Numbered from the stretch's first letter, positions 46,368 to 57,608 are shown. The stretch: DNA of 64,000 bases from Anaerolineaceae bacterium (GCA_003569365.1 BGOS01000027.1:124001-188000), one strand, 5' to 3'. The notes: a model not told the origin generated them from the letters alone. Program-made: numbers and translations.

Positions 46368-49033
46368 CGGCGCGCCCGGCGGGCGGCGGGCAGCGCGCCG
46401 GATGGCTGCCCGTGCTGTTGGCGCTTCTGCTGGCGAGCTGTGGCGGTTATGGCGGCCCGGCCCTATTTGTCCCGCCGTCAGATGCACAGTTGCAAGCAAC
46501 CAGTGCGGCAGCAGCTCCAGACGGGCAGCTGCCCGGCGTGGCTGCCACTCCAAACCGCAACGAGCCGGTCAAGATTACCGGCATTGCCGAAATCACATTC
46601 CCGCTTTTTGAAAGCTATATCGTTGAGCCGTTTGTGCTCCTAGAGGACGAAGCCGGCTTTGTTAGCCGTAATTATGAGTTTGAGCTGGCGCCGGAAAAGC
46701 AGGTGATGGGCCCGCTTCGCAAAGGTCGTGACGGCCAATATCACTACACCCTGCATCTGCCGGCGCAGCCGGTGGGGACGCTGGTGGATGTGAGCCGCAG
46801 TGGCCGGGCGCAAGTGATGGTGTTTGCAGTTGCGGTGCAGGCCAATTTGATCGGCGATCCGTTTTTGGACCGCTCTGAGTATCGCGGCTGGTCCACCACC
46901 TGGAGCTCCGCCCGCATTGACAGCGAGAACCAGGACGAAATCAAGGGTGGTGCGCTGCTTGTTTGGGCGCCAGACAGCGCACAGGAATTCCCGGCCGGGT
47001 TTGGCAGCGACGGATTGCTGTTCACAAGTGATGACCCGCTGGCACCCGTCCCGGCAGGTTACACGATCATCGACATGGAACAGCAGCCCTTCCGCTTTTA
47101 CAAGGAAGCCAATCCGCAGCTAACACTTTATGAAGGCGATGTGGCGGTAAAAGACTACAGCAGCATGACTTATACGGAAGCGTTTGATGCGCTGATTAAA
47201 AAAGCGCGCGTCGAATATCCGTTCACCGAAGCGAAGGCGGTCGATTGGGATGCGATCTACGCCGGCCTCGCGCCGCGCGTTGCGGCTGCCGAACTGAAAG
47301 CGGACCCGCTCGGGTTTTACCTTGCAATCCGGGACTTCACTTGGGCGATACCGGACGGGCACATTGGAGCGAGCGGCGATGACGGTGGGCGGTTTATGGC
47401 GGAGGTGGGCGGCGGCGTGGGCCTCGGGCTGACGCAGCTGGACAACGGCAGCGTGATCGCGGGCTATGTCACGGACGTAAGCGCTGCTGCGCGGGCTGGT
47501 ATTTTGCGCGGCGCGGAAATTTTTGAGTACGGTGACAAGCCGGTTGCCGTCGCTGCTGCCGCAGTCATTCCGTGGTCGAGCCCGTTTTCCACAGCGCACA
47601 CGCGCAGTTTGCAGCAGTTCCGCTATCTCACGCGTGGTGCATTGGGTTCCAACGTGGCTGTTGTTTGGCGCAACCCGGGCGCCGACGAGAAGCAGGCTGC
47701 GGTTCTGGTGTACGGCGACGAGCGCGATTCATTCTATGCGTTGTCCTTTAATAATGGTGTTGAACGCGGGGCGCCGCCAGTTACCTACCGCGTGATCCCC
47801 GGAGCAGATCTGCCGGCCGGCGGCGTGCCGTTTGCTTCGACAAAGTCCGGGGTGCAAATAGATGCGCGCCAGACCGGCATTGGCTACATTAAGATCTCTG
47901 ACCTTGCGGATGACCTGAACCTGACGGTGCGTTTATTTGCGCGGGCAGTGAGCTTTTTCAGGGATGAAGAAGTGCCTGCGATCATCGTGGATTTGCGCCA
48001 AAACAGCGGGGGCAGCCCGATGGGTGCCGGTTTGGCATCGTACTTCACCAAGGACGAGGTTGAGCTGTCACGCAGCTATTACTATAGTGAGCGCACTGGC
48101 AAGTTTGAAACTTACGGCCCGCCGGCCACAATTGAGCCGGACGCAGCATTGTTTTACCCCGGCAGATTGGTGGTGCTGGTGGGGCCAGCCTGTGCCAGTG
48201 CCTGCGAGGATGTGGCGTGGGTGCTGCGCCAGCTCCCGCAAACCATTGTGCTGGGGCAGTATCCCAGTGCCGGAATGATGGGCGAGGTGGGCCGCGGCCA
48301 ATACCAGCTGCCGGCAGACATCCAGTTTCAGATTCCCACCGGCATGGACCGGGACATGCAAGGGGAAATTCTGATTGAGGGCGTCGGCGTTGTGCCGGAC
48401 TTTAGAGTGCCGGTAGACATGGCAAGTGCGCTTTCCGGAAGGGATGCGGTGCTGGATGGCGCGCTGGAAGCGCTGACACTGCGGCCGCGCCTTAGGCGGG
48501 CGCTGGATGTCAGAGACAAGCTGCAAGCGCAAACTAAATCCAGCGGTTCAGAAGCGGGTGGCACACAAATGTTGCTGCCGGGTGCTGCGCCAATCGAAAT
48601 CTATTCCGCTAAGCCGGACAGCGCGTGGTGGCAGGCGCTGGCAGATGCGCAGGCAAACGCCGTGCTCCGCGCGGGTGAATCGCAGAGCGTGGCGGTGCGG
48701 CTGCAGGACAAAGATGATGAAGTGCTGTGGGCGTATGGCTGGTGCGCTGCGGATGATGCAACCCTGGCCGCCAACTGGGGGCAAATTAGTGCGCGTTTTG
48801 TTGTCGAAGGGTTGGAAGTATCCGCGGCCAATTTGTTCACAGCGGAGCATGCGGTGAATGGCGGAGTCTGCCGCGCCGCTTTTGCTGCGCTGGGCAACTT
48901 TCCCGGTGGTACCCACGACCTGTCCGTAGAAGTTAATTTTGCCGCGCCGGTGCGGGCCGGGCAGCGCATTTATGCAGCTGGCTTGCGCACCTACACCCAC
49001 ATTGTGACCGCCCCGCAGATTTCTAACAACTAG
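46364..49033 (+). CDS. S41-family peptidase-like lipoprotein (PDZ + S41)
   Basis: TTG start overlapping the previous stop; lipobox LLASCGG; PDZ-like region; VPAIIVDLRQNSGGSP; VGPACASACEDVAWVL. Confidence 0.8.
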   Translation: MTARPAGGGQRAGWLPVLLALLLASCGGYGGPALFVPPSDAQLQATSAAAAPDGQLPGVAATPNRNEPVKITGIAEITFPLFESYIVEPFVLLEDEAGFVSRNYEFELAPEKQVMGPLRKGRDGQYHYTLHLPAQPVGTLVDVSRSGRAQVMVFAVAVQANLIGDPFLDRSEYRGWSTTWSSARIDSENQDEIKGGALLVWAPDSAQEFPAGFGSDGLLFTSDDPLAPVPAGYTIIDMEQQPFRFYKEANPQLTLYEGDVAVKDYSSMTYTEAFDALIKKARVEYPFTEAKAVDWDAIYAGLAPRVAAAELKADPLGFYLAIRDFTWAIPDGHIGASGDDGGRFMAEVGGGVGLGLTQLDNGSVIAGYVTDVSAAARAGILRGAEIFEYGDKPVAVAAAAVIPWSSPFSTAHTRSLQQFRYLTRGALGSNVAVVWRNPGADEKQAAVLVYGDERDSFYALSFNNGVERGAPPVTYRVIPGADLPAGGVPFASTKSGVQIDARQTGIGYIKISDLADDLNLTVRLFARAVSFFRDEEVPAIIVDLRQNSGGSPMGAGLASYFTKDEVELSRSYYYSERTGKFETYGPPATIEPDAALFYPGRLVVLVGPACASACEDVAWVLRQLPQTIVLGQYPSAGMMGEVGRGQYQLPADIQFQIPTGMDRDMQGEILIEGVGVVPDFRVPVDMASALSGRDAVLDGALEALTLRPRLRRALDVRDKLQAQTKSSGSEAGGTQMLLPGAAPIEIYSAKPDSAWWQALADAQANAVLRAGESQSVAVRLQDKDDEVLWAYGWCAADDATLAANWGQISARFVVEGLEVSAANLFTAEHAVNGGVCRAAFAALGNFPGGTHDLSVEVNFAAPVRAGQRIYAAGLRTYTHIVTAPQISNN

Positions 49034-49066
49034 TGCGCAGCGCGCACCCGGAGACTAATCGCAGCC

Positions 49067-50332
49067 ATGTTTGACAAAATTTCGCGCGCAACGCTGGCAC
49101 TGCTCGGCGCCCTGTTTGTGGGCGCCGGCGTCTTCAGCGTTGGGTTTGTAACCGGCAGCCGCTACAACACGCTGCTGCCGGCTGTGCTGCAGCCTGCTGC
49201 GCCCGCCGCAGACGCAGTTGTGCCGGTGGACAAAATTACGGTGACGCCCGCGCAGGGCGCCACGCCCGAAGAATTGCAAACCGCCTTCAAGCCGTTTTGG
49301 GAAACTTGGGAACTGCTGCAAAAGAACTTTGTAGACCGGCCGCTGGACACCACCCAGCTTGTGAACGGCGCCATTCAAGGCATGATGCGCGCCACCGGCG
49401 ACCGCAACACCAGCTACATGACGCCGGCTGAGCAGTCGGTGATGCAGGGCGACATGTCCGGCGAACTGGAAGGCATTGGCGCGGAGGTGGATGGCAGCGG
49501 CGACCTCATGCGCATTGTGGCGCCGATGAAGGGATCACCGGCCGAGGCTGCCGGCGTGCGCGCCGGTGACTTGATTTTGGAAGTTGATGGCGTAGACATG
49601 GCCGGGCTGGACAGCAGCACTGTCATCAGCAAAGTGCGCGGCAAGGCTGGCACCAAGGTAAAACTGCTGCTGAAGCGCGAGGGTGCCTCTGCGCCTGTGG
49701 AAGTTGAAATCACGCGCTACAAAATCACCATTCCAATGGTGGAGGGCAAGCTGCTCACCAGTGGCGTGGCCTACGTGGAGATTAATCAGTTTGGCAGCGC
49801 TGTGGAAGTTGCGCTGCGCGAAAAACTTAAGCAGCTGCTGGCTCAGAACCCGCCCGGCCTGATTATCGATTTGCGCAATAATCCGGGCGGCTATTTGGAT
49901 GCGGGTGTGGCAGTGGCGTCGGAGCTGGTGGCTGACAGCCCGGTGATGGTTGAGCGCATCGGCGACGGCAGCGAAATAGAGTATCCCGCACTGCCCGGCG
50001 GGCTGGCCACCAAAATCAAACTGGTGGTGCTGATCAACGCCGGCAGTGCCAGCGCGTCGGAAATTGTTGCGGGCGCAGTGCAAGACTACAAACGCGGCCT
50101 GCTGGTGGGCGAAAAATCTTATGGCAAGGGCACCGTGCAAACGTGGCTGGATCTTTCCGACGGCGGCGGCGCGGTGCGCATCACGTTTGCGCGCTGGCTG
50201 ACGCCCAAGAAGCGCTCAGTGGACCACAAGGGCTTGCTGCCGGATGTTTTGGTGCCGCTGACCGAGGCGGACCAGTCCGCCGGCCTCGACCCGCAGCTGG
50301 CGGCTGCCGAAGCCGTGCTGCTGCAGCCGTAA
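49067..50332 (+). CDS. Carboxy-terminal processing protease, S41A family
   Basis: GDLILEVDGVDMAGL (PDZ); LIIDLRNNPGGYLDAGVAVASEL; NAGSASASEIVAGAVQDYKRGLLVGEKSYGKGTVQ. Confidence 0.95.
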   Translation: MFDKISRATLALLGALFVGAGVFSVGFVTGSRYNTLLPAVLQPAAPAADAVVPVDKITVTPAQGATPEELQTAFKPFWETWELLQKNFVDRPLDTTQLVNGAIQGMMRATGDRNTSYMTPAEQSVMQGDMSGELEGIGAEVDGSGDLMRIVAPMKGSPAEAAGVRAGDLILEVDGVDMAGLDSSTVISKVRGKAGTKVKLLLKREGASAPVEVEITRYKITIPMVEGKLLTSGVAYVEINQFGSAVEVALREKLKQLLAQNPPGLIIDLRNNPGGYLDAGVAVASELVADSPVMVERIGDGSEIEYPALPGGLATKIKLVVLINAGSASASEIVAGAVQDYKRGLLVGEKSYGKGTVQTWLDLSDGGGAVRITFARWLTPKKRSVDHKGLLPDVLVPLTEADQSAGLDPQLAAAEAVLLQP

Positions 50333-50429
50333 GGCGGTCTTACGCAACGCAAATATTCCGGCGTGATACTCCGGCGCATGGGCGGTAAATTTCACAGCCG
50401 CGCAACTTTAGGACCACAGGACACAGCGC

Positions 50430-51143
50430 ATGTTTTTTGACCCCTTGTATTTTATTTTTGTGGGGCCGGCAATGTTGCTGGCAATGTATGCTAACAGCCG
50501 CGTGAAAGCAGCGTTTGCACGCTGGCACCAGGTGGGCAACGTGCGCCGGCTGACCGGCGAGCAGGTGGCGCTGGCGCTGATAAAAAGCAGCGGGCTGCGG
50601 GAAGTGCGCCTTACGAGCGCAGCGCCGGACAACGACCATTACGATCCGCGCGACCGTTCGCTGGCGCTCTCGCCGGCGGTTGGCAATGCATCCTCCGTGG
50701 CGGCGATGGCAGTGGCGGCGCATGAGATTGGCCATGCACTGCAGGACAGCGAAGCCTATGCCCCGCTGCGCATGCGCAGTGCATTGGTTCCGGTTTCCAA
50801 CTACGGCAGCCAGCTTGGCACCTATATGATTTTTGGCGGCATGCTGCTGGCGGGATTTGGGGGCGGCAGCCTGGGGTTGCCAGTAGCCTGGCTGGGCTTG
50901 GCTTTGTTTGCAGTGGGCAGCGTGGTCTCGCTGGTGACACTGCCGGTGGAGTTTGATGCCAGCCGGCGGGCGCTGGTGGTGCTTGCCAACAGCGGGCTGA
51001 TTGCAAACGATGAGGAACAAGCGGGAGTGAAGGCGGTGCTGAATGCGGCTGCGCTCACTTATGTGGCAGCCGCGGGAGCTGCAATTGCCACAGTCGCATA
51101 TTATGGATTCCGGTTGATGCGCCTGTACGGCCGGCGCGAGTAG
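50430..51143 (+). CDS. YugP-like zinc metallopeptidase
   Basis: AMYANSRVKAAFARWHQV; HYDPRDRSLALSPAV; AVAAHEIGHALQD (HExxH). Confidence 0.9.
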   Translation: MFFDPLYFIFVGPAMLLAMYANSRVKAAFARWHQVGNVRRLTGEQVALALIKSSGLREVRLTSAAPDNDHYDPRDRSLALSPAVGNASSVAAMAVAAHEIGHALQDSEAYAPLRMRSALVPVSNYGSQLGTYMIFGGMLLAGFGGGSLGLPVAWLGLALFAVGSVVSLVTLPVEFDASRRALVVLANSGLIANDEEQAGVKAVLNAAALTYVAAAGAAIATVAYYGFRLMRLYGRRE

Positions 51144-51172
51144 CCCGCACCGGCGCGTTGATTAAACAGATT

Positions 51173-51202
51173 GCGCCCGCAACTTGCGGGCGCTTTTATT
51201 TT
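51173..51202 (+). terminator. Intrinsic terminator
   Basis: GCGCCCGC-aactt-GCGGGCGC-TTTTATTTT. Confidence 0.9.
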
Positions 51203-51263
51203 GCCGCTGCGCTCCGGTGTGGCAGCCGGGCGGGCAGGCTGTGGATGGGGCGGTTACCCGGCA

Positions 51264-51764
51264 TCAGACGATTACCAGCAGCAGTGTGTTTTGCTCTACG
51301 CTTTGGCCGGCCTGCGCCCGCACGCGTTGCACTGTGCCAGCACGCGGCGCGCGCAACTCATTCTGCATCTTCATAGATTCGAGCACAAGCAGCAAGTCGC
51401 CTTTTTCCACCAGCTGTTCGTTAGCCACTGGCACGCTTACCACCAGCCCCGGCATCGGTGCCTTTAGAAAAAACTCGCGGCCGCCGGCTGCCACTTGCAT
51501 CCCGCCCAGCTGCGCGAGGCGCTGTGTGCGTTCATCTGCCACGGTCACTGTGTAGCGGTCGCCGTGGTGCAGCACCTGCCAGCCATCTTCATCGACCTCA
51601 ATGTGGGCCTCGTGCGATCCGCCATCCAGCAGCAGCGAGTACAACGGCTGGTGGCTCACGGATTCGAAGTCCACCGAAAAGACCTCGCCATCCACCGTGA
51701 TCTGATGCGCGCTGTTAATCTCGATCTGGTAGGTGATGCCGTTGACGGAGGTGGTGTATTTCAT
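51264..51764 (-). CDS. Biotin/lipoyl-attachment (BCCP-type) subunit of acyl-CoA carboxylase
   Basis: KAPMPGLVVSVPVANEQLVEKGDLLLVLESMKMQNELRAPRAGTV (biotinyl EAMKM-like ESMKM). Confidence 0.92.
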   Translation of the reverse strand: MKYTTSVNGITYQIEINSAHQITVDGEVFSVDFESVSHQPLYSLLLDGGSHEAHIEVDEDGWQVLHHGDRYTVTVADERTQRLAQLGGMQVAAGGREFFLKAPMPGLVVSVPVANEQLVEKGDLLLVLESMKMQNELRAPRAGTVQRVRAQAGQSVEQNTLLLVIV

Positions 51765-53265
51765 CGATGCATGCGCTCCCAGCGCCCCACCCATTTCCAG
51801 TTGCTTGTGTCGCGCACATTGCGCTGCTTAATGTGCGCGGTCTGCTGGCCCTGCTGGTGCGCCACCAGCGTGGCCAGAATGGCCGCAATGCGCGGGTTGG
51901 CGGGCGGCTTGTCCGCCACGTGGAAGTCCTCATCCAGAAAGCGCGTTGTGAACTTGCCTGCCATAAACCGGTGGCTGTCGAGCAGCTTTTGATGGAACGG
52001 GATCGTCGTCTTGACACCGATCAGGCGGTAGTCCTCCAGTGCGCGGCGCATGCGCAGCAGTGCTTCGCCGCGCGATTCGCCATAACAAATTAATTTTGTG
52101 AGCAGCGAATCATAGTAGGGCGAGACGGTGTAGCCGGCGTACACGCCGGTATCGACGCGCACACCCGGGCCGGTGGGCAGGATGCTGGTGGTGATGGTGC
52201 CGATGGACGGCAGAAAGCCGTTGTAAGGATCCTCGGAATTGATGCGGCATTCTATGGCATGGCCGGCCAGGCGCACTTCTGATTGTTTGCGGCTGAGTTT
52301 GCGGCCGCGGGCAATGCGAATTTGTTCCTTGACAATGTCGATGCCGGTTACCAGCTCCGTCACCGGATGTTCCACTTGCAGGCGCGTGTTCATTTCCAGA
52401 AAAAATATGTTGCGGTCTTCGTCCAGCAGAAACTCGACCGTGCCGGCATTGGCGTAGCCACGGCGCTGGCCACTTTGCAAGCCAGTGTGCCCAGGCGCTG
52501 GCGCAGTTCTTCGTCATCGCCCACAAAAGGCGAGGGCGCTTCCTCCAGCAGCTTTTGGTGGCGGCGCTGAATGGAGCACTCGCGCTCGCCGAGGTGGATG
52601 ATGTTGCCTTCCATGTCGGCCAGAATTTGCACTTCAATGTGGCGCGCGTTTGGCAGCAGGCGCTCCAGATAAAGTGTGCCGTCGCCGAATGCGGCCAGGG
52701 CCTCGGAGTGCGCTGCGGCAAGCGCGGCCGGGAGTTCGGCTGCGCTTGCAGCGCTGCGCATGCCTTTGCCGCCGCCGCCGGCCGCTGCCTTCACAAGCAG
52801 TGGAAAGCCAACATCGCCCGCCGCCGCAATTAGTTCCGCATCGCTCAGGTGCGCACGCGCGTCAGTGCCCGGCACAATCGGCACGCCGGCGGCAAGCGCA
52901 GCTGTGCGCGCGCGCGCCTTGTCGCCCATCACGGAGATGGCTTCAGGCGGCGGGCCAATGAATGCCAGCCCGGCTGCCGCGCAGGCTGCTGCAAAATCCG
53001 CGCGCTCGGAAAGAAAACCATAGCCGGGGTGAATGGCATCGGCGCCGGACTTGCGCGCGGCGTCCAGGATTTTGTCGGCGCGCAGATATGATTCGCGCGC
53101 GGCCGATGGCCCGATGTAGTACGCTTCAGCCGCTTGATGCACATGCATTGCATTGCGGTCGGCGTCAGAGTAAACCGCAACCGTGGCAACGCCAAGCTCA
53201 TGGCACGCGCGCAGAATGCGCACGGCAATCTCGCCGCGGTTGGCAATCAGGATTTTGTTAATCAT
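51761..53265 (-). pseudogene. accC: Biotin carboxylase subunit of acyl-CoA carboxylase, interrupted by a single-base frameshift
   Basis: N-part MINKILIANRGEIAVRILRA...LGTLACKVASAV; C-part in another frame GYANAGTVEFLLDEDRNIFFLEMNTRLQVEHPVTE; one G missing near 52458-52460. Confidence 0.88.
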
Positions 53266-53314
53266 GGGTGGGTTGGTAGTTTCCGGGTGCGCCACACGGC
53301 GGCTATCGTTTGAA

Positions 53315-54685
53315 TCATGGCGCAGTCAAATCCGGCGCCAGTTCCCGCGCAAGTGTTGCTGCGTACAGCGAGTACCCGTAAGAGTTGAAGTGCAATCCCT
53401 GATGATAGAGCATCTCCGTCAGGGCGTGTTGGCGCAGTTCGGCGGTTGGGTCAATAAATTTGATTTTCAGTTCGGCGGCAAGTTTTGAGAGCACGGCAGC
53501 ATTTGCCTGCTGCGCCTGCACTTCGCGTTCGTGGTCGGCCGCATCGTCTGCGCGCGCCGCCCAGATCGCCCGGTCAGCCGCAATGTAGGCAATTGCGATT
53601 TGCGTGTCTGCCCGCCCAGCCCGCACAGTTGTGGCAAAGTCACGAATGGTTTGCAGCGCGCAAGCCGCAGCCGTAATATCTACCGGCAGCTCGCGCTGCT
53701 TGTGGAGCAGATTGGGCGTATCTACGCGCAGGCCTTCGAGCACAAACAAGCCCAGCCGGCCGAAAGTTTTTGCATAAACGGGGCTTTGCCATTTGGCAGC
53801 AGCTGAAGCCGCCAGCGTGGCAGCGTTGCGCAAGCCGCGCTGGGCAATATGCTTCAGCTCGCTGCCCGCTGCGGAAGCAACGGCCGGGGCATTGGGGTCA
53901 AACCTGTGCGTTTCGGCCGGCAGGCTTTCCGGTCCGAAGTTGCAGCTGCCGGCGTCATTGGCGGCGTAGTAATTGGCGATGACCATGCGCGGAGCCCTGC
54001 CACCGGCAACTGTTTCCACAAAGCGTTTGTATTGCAGCGCCCAGTGGTTGGTGCTTTGGCCGTGCATGCCCGCCGAGTAAATACGCGTGGCGGGCAGCAG
54101 GTCACGCATCACATCGGCAATCGTGATTTGCGACTCCTGCCCCTCGGTGAACGAGTCGCCGATCAGCAGAATATCCACCACCGGATTTTGCGCAAGGTAG
54201 CCGACCGGATTGCGGTAGCCATGCTCATCATAGAAACCGTCCACAGTTGGAGTGAGCGGGTTGCCCCAATAATTTCCGTCTGCGCCGAACACAACTTCGT
54301 TTTGCTTGTTGGCGGTCTTCCAGCGGCCGTAGCGTGCCTGGGCTTCAAGCGACATGGCAGAAACCAGCTGCACCGGCATTGCCGGCGCAAATTGAAAAAG
54401 CAGGCGGTCAACCACAAGCAGTACCGGAATCAGGATTAAGGCGTTCATGCCGAGCAGGGCTGCCGCGCGCGGCATTCGGATGCTAACCGCTAGCAGCACC
54501 AAGCCGGCGCCGAGCAGCAGCAGTTGCTGTACGCCAAGCCCGCTGCCGTCGCCAACGCTGACAAAATCTGCAAACGCGCCAACAGCAATCAGCAGCGCGG
54601 AAAAACCCAGTGCGATGTAACGGAAAAACGCCGCGAAGGCGGGAGCGGGTGCGCGCATGCGTTTGTCTGGCGCGGCAGCGGGCAT
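53315..54685 (-). CDS. Membrane-anchored SGNH/GDSL-like hydrolase
   Basis: N-terminal TM segments; VVDILLIGDSFTEGQESQ; LHFNSYGYSLYA. Confidence 0.7.
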   Translation of the reverse strand: MPAAAPDKRMRAPAPAFAAFFRYIALGFSALLIAVGAFADFVSVGDGSGLGVQQLLLLGAGLVLLAVSIRMPRAAALLGMNALILIPVLLVVDRLLFQFAPAMPVQLVSAMSLEAQARYGRWKTANKQNEVVFGADGNYWGNPLTPTVDGFYDEHGYRNPVGYLAQNPVVDILLIGDSFTEGQESQITIADVMRDLLPATRIYSAGMHGQSTNHWALQYKRFVETVAGGRAPRMVIANYYAANDAGSCNFGPESLPAETHRFDPNAPAVASAAGSELKHIAQRGLRNAATLAASAAAKWQSPVYAKTFGRLGLFVLEGLRVDTPNLLHKQRELPVDITAAACALQTIRDFATTVRAGRADTQIAIAYIAADRAIWAARADDAADHEREVQAQQANAAVLSKLAAELKIKFIDPTAELRQHALTEMLYHQGLHFNSYGYSLYAATLARELAPDLTAP

Positions 54686-54695
54686 GGCGCCGTGC

Positions 54696-56246
54696 CTAAA
54701 GGGGAATGTTGCCGTGTTTCTTGGCCGGGTTGGCGTCGCGTTTGTTGCCGAGCGCTTCAAGCGCGTTGATCAAGCGCGGGCGGGTTTCACGCGGCTCAAT
54801 CACATCATCAAGATAGCCCCATGATGCGGCCACGTATGGGTTGGCGAATGCACTGCGGTACTCGTCCACCAGTTCGCGCTTGCGCGCCTCCGGGTCGGCT
54901 GCATCTGCAAGCTCCTGCCGGAAGATAACATTGACTGCGCCCTCCGGTCCCATCACTGCAATCTCTGCCGAAGGCCAGGCAAAGTTCACATCACCGCGAA
55001 TGTGCTTGCTGCTCATCACGTCATAAGCGCCGCCGTAAGCCTTGCGCGTGATTACCGTTAACTTGGGAACGGTGGCCTCGCAATATGCGTACAGCAGCTT
55101 GGCGCCATGGCGGATGATGCCGGCATGTTCCTGCGCCGTGCCCGGCAAAAATCCGGGCACATCCACAAAGGTAATCAGGGGCAGGTTGAAGCAGTCGCAG
55201 AAGCGCACAAAGCGCGCTGCCTTCTCGGATGCATTGATGTTGAGCACGCCCGCCAGATGCGCCGGCTGGTTGGCAACGATGCCCACACTGTGGCCGCCCA
55301 GCCGCGCAAAGCCCACCACAATATTGGGCGCAAATAATTCATGCATCTCAAAAAAATCGCCGTCGTCCATCACCAGCTTGATCACATCACGAATCTCATA
55401 CGGCTTGCTGGCGTTGGCGGGAATGATATCGTCGAGCGCAGCTTCCATGCGCAGCGGATCATCGCTCGAAGGCTTTGCGGGCGGATCTTCCATGTTGTTC
55501 TGCGGCAGATAGCTGAGCAGCATGCGCAGCATATAGAGGCAGTCCGCCTCGGTCTCGGCTACGCGATGGCACACACCGGAAATTTGCGCATGCGTCATGG
55601 CGCCGCCAAGTTCTTCGAAGGTAACATCCTCTTGCGTGACGGCCTTCACCACATCCGGTCCGGTGACAAACATATAGGATGAGTTCTGAACCATGAAGAT
55701 GAAGTCCGTGAGGGCGGGCGAGTAAACCGCGCCGCCGGCACACGGGCCCATGATGGCGCTCAACTGCGGGATGACGCCGCTGGCGAGCGTATTGCGCAGG
55801 AAGATGTCTGCGAAGCCGCCCAGCGACACCACGCCTTCTTGAATGCGTGCACCGCCGGAGTCGTTCAGGCCGATCATTGGCGCACCGGTCTTGCGCGCCA
55901 TGTCCAGTACTTTGCAAATCTTGTCGGCGTGCACGCGCGAGAGCGAGCCGCCCAGCACCGTAAAGTCCTGTGAGTAAACGTACACCAGCCGGCCGTCAAT
56001 TGTGCCCCACCCAGTGACGACACTGTCGCCCAGAGTTTTGCGCTGGTCGAGGCCGAACTCGCGCTCGCGGTGCGTGACAAACATGTCCAGCTCGCGAAAT
56101 GAACCCTTGTCCAGCAGCAGATCGAGCCGTTCGCGCGCGGTCAGGCGGCCGCGTTTGTGCTGCTGCGCAATTTTGTCGGCGCCGCCGCCCTGCATGGCCG
56201 CGGCCCGCATCGCGCGGAGCTCCGCAATTTTTGGATCTTCAGTCAT
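54696..56246 (-). CDS. Acyl-CoA (propionyl-CoA) carboxylase carboxyltransferase subunit
   Basis: [117 protein letters not shown]. Confidence 0.96.
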   Translation of the reverse strand: MTEDPKIAELRAMRAAAMQGGGADKIAQQHKRGRLTARERLDLLLDKGSFRELDMFVTHREREFGLDQRKTLGDSVVTGWGTIDGRLVYVYSQDFTVLGGSLSRVHADKICKVLDMARKTGAPMIGLNDSGGARIQEGVVSLGGFADIFLRNTLASGVIPQLSAIMGPCAGGAVYSPALTDFIFMVQNSSYMFVTGPDVVKAVTQEDVTFEELGGAMTHAQISGVCHRVAETEADCLYMLRMLLSYLPQNNMEDPPAKPSSDDPLRMEAALDDIIPANASKPYEIRDVIKLVMDDGDFFEMHELFAPNIVVGFARLGGHSVGIVANQPAHLAGVLNINASEKAARFVRFCDCFNLPLITFVDVPGFLPGTAQEHAGIIRHGAKLLYAYCEATVPKLTVITRKAYGGAYDVMSSKHIRGDVNFAWPSAEIAVMGPEGAVNVIFRQELADAADPEARKRELVDEYRSAFANPYVAASWGYLDDVIEPRETRPRLINALEALGNKRDANPAKKHGNIPL

Positions 56247-56429
56247 TTTGGGAAGTAAGTTGGTTGGTTGCAGTTGCTGAGAAAACTGTGCTGCTGCTGA
56301 AAAATACGTGATGTGGCGGGCGCGGGGCGAGTATAACATCGCGCGTGGGCGGGTGGCCGTGCGCGCGCACCGGCGTAAAACAAGTTGTATTCAGAGTGGC
56401 GATGTTGCCACCCGGAATGGGCGCGCGGC

Positions 56430-57599
56430 CTAGCGGGTGACGATGCTTTGCGCTGTGGCTGCAAGCACGGCGCCAAAAAACTCCTCGGTGCGCCGGGCGA
56501 TCGAAGCCCAATCAAAGTTGGCGGCCAGCGCGCTGGCACCGTGCGCAATTCTTTCTCGCAAGGCCGCATCGGCCTGCAATGTGCGGACTGCGGCTGCGAT
56601 TGCAGCCGGGTCATTTGGCGGCACAAGATGCACGTTGACATTGTGTTGCAGCTCGGCAATCGGCGTGGCCGGGTGGGTTGTTACGGTGGGGCAGCCGCTG
56701 GCGAGGCATGCGAGCAAGGTGCCGCGCCGGAGCGAAGCACCATCAGCGTAAGGTTGAACCATCATGGTGCAGCTTTGCAAAGCAGCCACAGTGTCGGCCT
56801 CGCTGAGGAAACCCGTGCGCAGCACCTGTCCGCTGACGCCGAGGGTTTGTGCCAGCTCCAGCAGCTGCCGGGTGTGGGCTGCATCAGTTTTGTCACTTGC
56901 GCCGGCGCTGCCGCCAATCAGCACCACGCGGGCTTGCATGCCTGATTGGCACAACGCTGCCAGCGCGCGCAGCAGAGTCTCGCCGCCCTTGCTGGTGTTG
57001 AGGAACCCGAAGTAGCCGAGCAGAATCTCATCCGCAGCCACGCCGTGGGCAGCGCGCCACTGCGCTGGAGCACAGGCTGCCGGCTGTTGCAAATTGCTTC
57101 CAATTGGAATTGTTGCGCTGCGCTGCAGCTGGCTTGTAGCTGCAAGTTCGGCAGCGTCGGCAACATTGGTGGTGATCACGCCGGCAGCGTTGGCAGCAAA
57201 ACGCCGCAATGCTTGCGCGCGCAGCCCGCCCGCTTTTGGAAACAAATACGGCGCGCGCAAATCATGAAAGGTGATTACCAGCGGCGGGCGCAGCCAGCTG
57301 GGTGCCAGATGAATGGGCAGGCGCATTGCTCCGAATGCAGCGGCCTGATATTGCAGATTGACGATGTCGAGGTCGGCGGTGCATTGGCGCATCCGCCACA
57401 AGTCCAGCCAGCCCCACTGCCGGGCAATCGGGTGAACTGTGTACTGCGCGGAAAAGTGCTGTGCGGCCTGCGCGCTTTGCGTTGTGATGACGCGCACGGC
57501 ATGACCGCGGCCGGCCAGCTGCGTGGCCAGAATGCGGGTGAAGTCTGCGATGCCGCCAAGCTGCGGCGGAAATTCGCCCGAGAGCAGGCCAATCTTCAT
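56430..57599 (-). CDS. Glycosyltransferase, GT4/GT1 type
   Basis: MKIGLLSGEFPPQLGGIADFTRILATQLAGRGHAVRVIT; LGYFGFLNTSKGGETLLRAL; PYADGASLRRGTLLACLASGCPTVTT. Confidence 0.9.
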   Translation of the reverse strand: MKIGLLSGEFPPQLGGIADFTRILATQLAGRGHAVRVITTQSAQAAQHFSAQYTVHPIARQWGWLDLWRMRQCTADLDIVNLQYQAAAFGAMRLPIHLAPSWLRPPLVITFHDLRAPYLFPKAGGLRAQALRRFAANAAGVITTNVADAAELAATSQLQRSATIPIGSNLQQPAACAPAQWRAAHGVAADEILLGYFGFLNTSKGGETLLRALAALCQSGMQARVVLIGGSAGASDKTDAAHTRQLLELAQTLGVSGQVLRTGFLSEADTVAALQSCTMMVQPYADGASLRRGTLLACLASGCPTVTTHPATPIAELQHNVNVHLVPPNDPAAIAAAVRTLQADAALRERIAHGASALAANFDWASIARRTEEFFGAVLAATAQSIVTR

Positions 57600-57608
57600 G
57601 GCCGCGTT

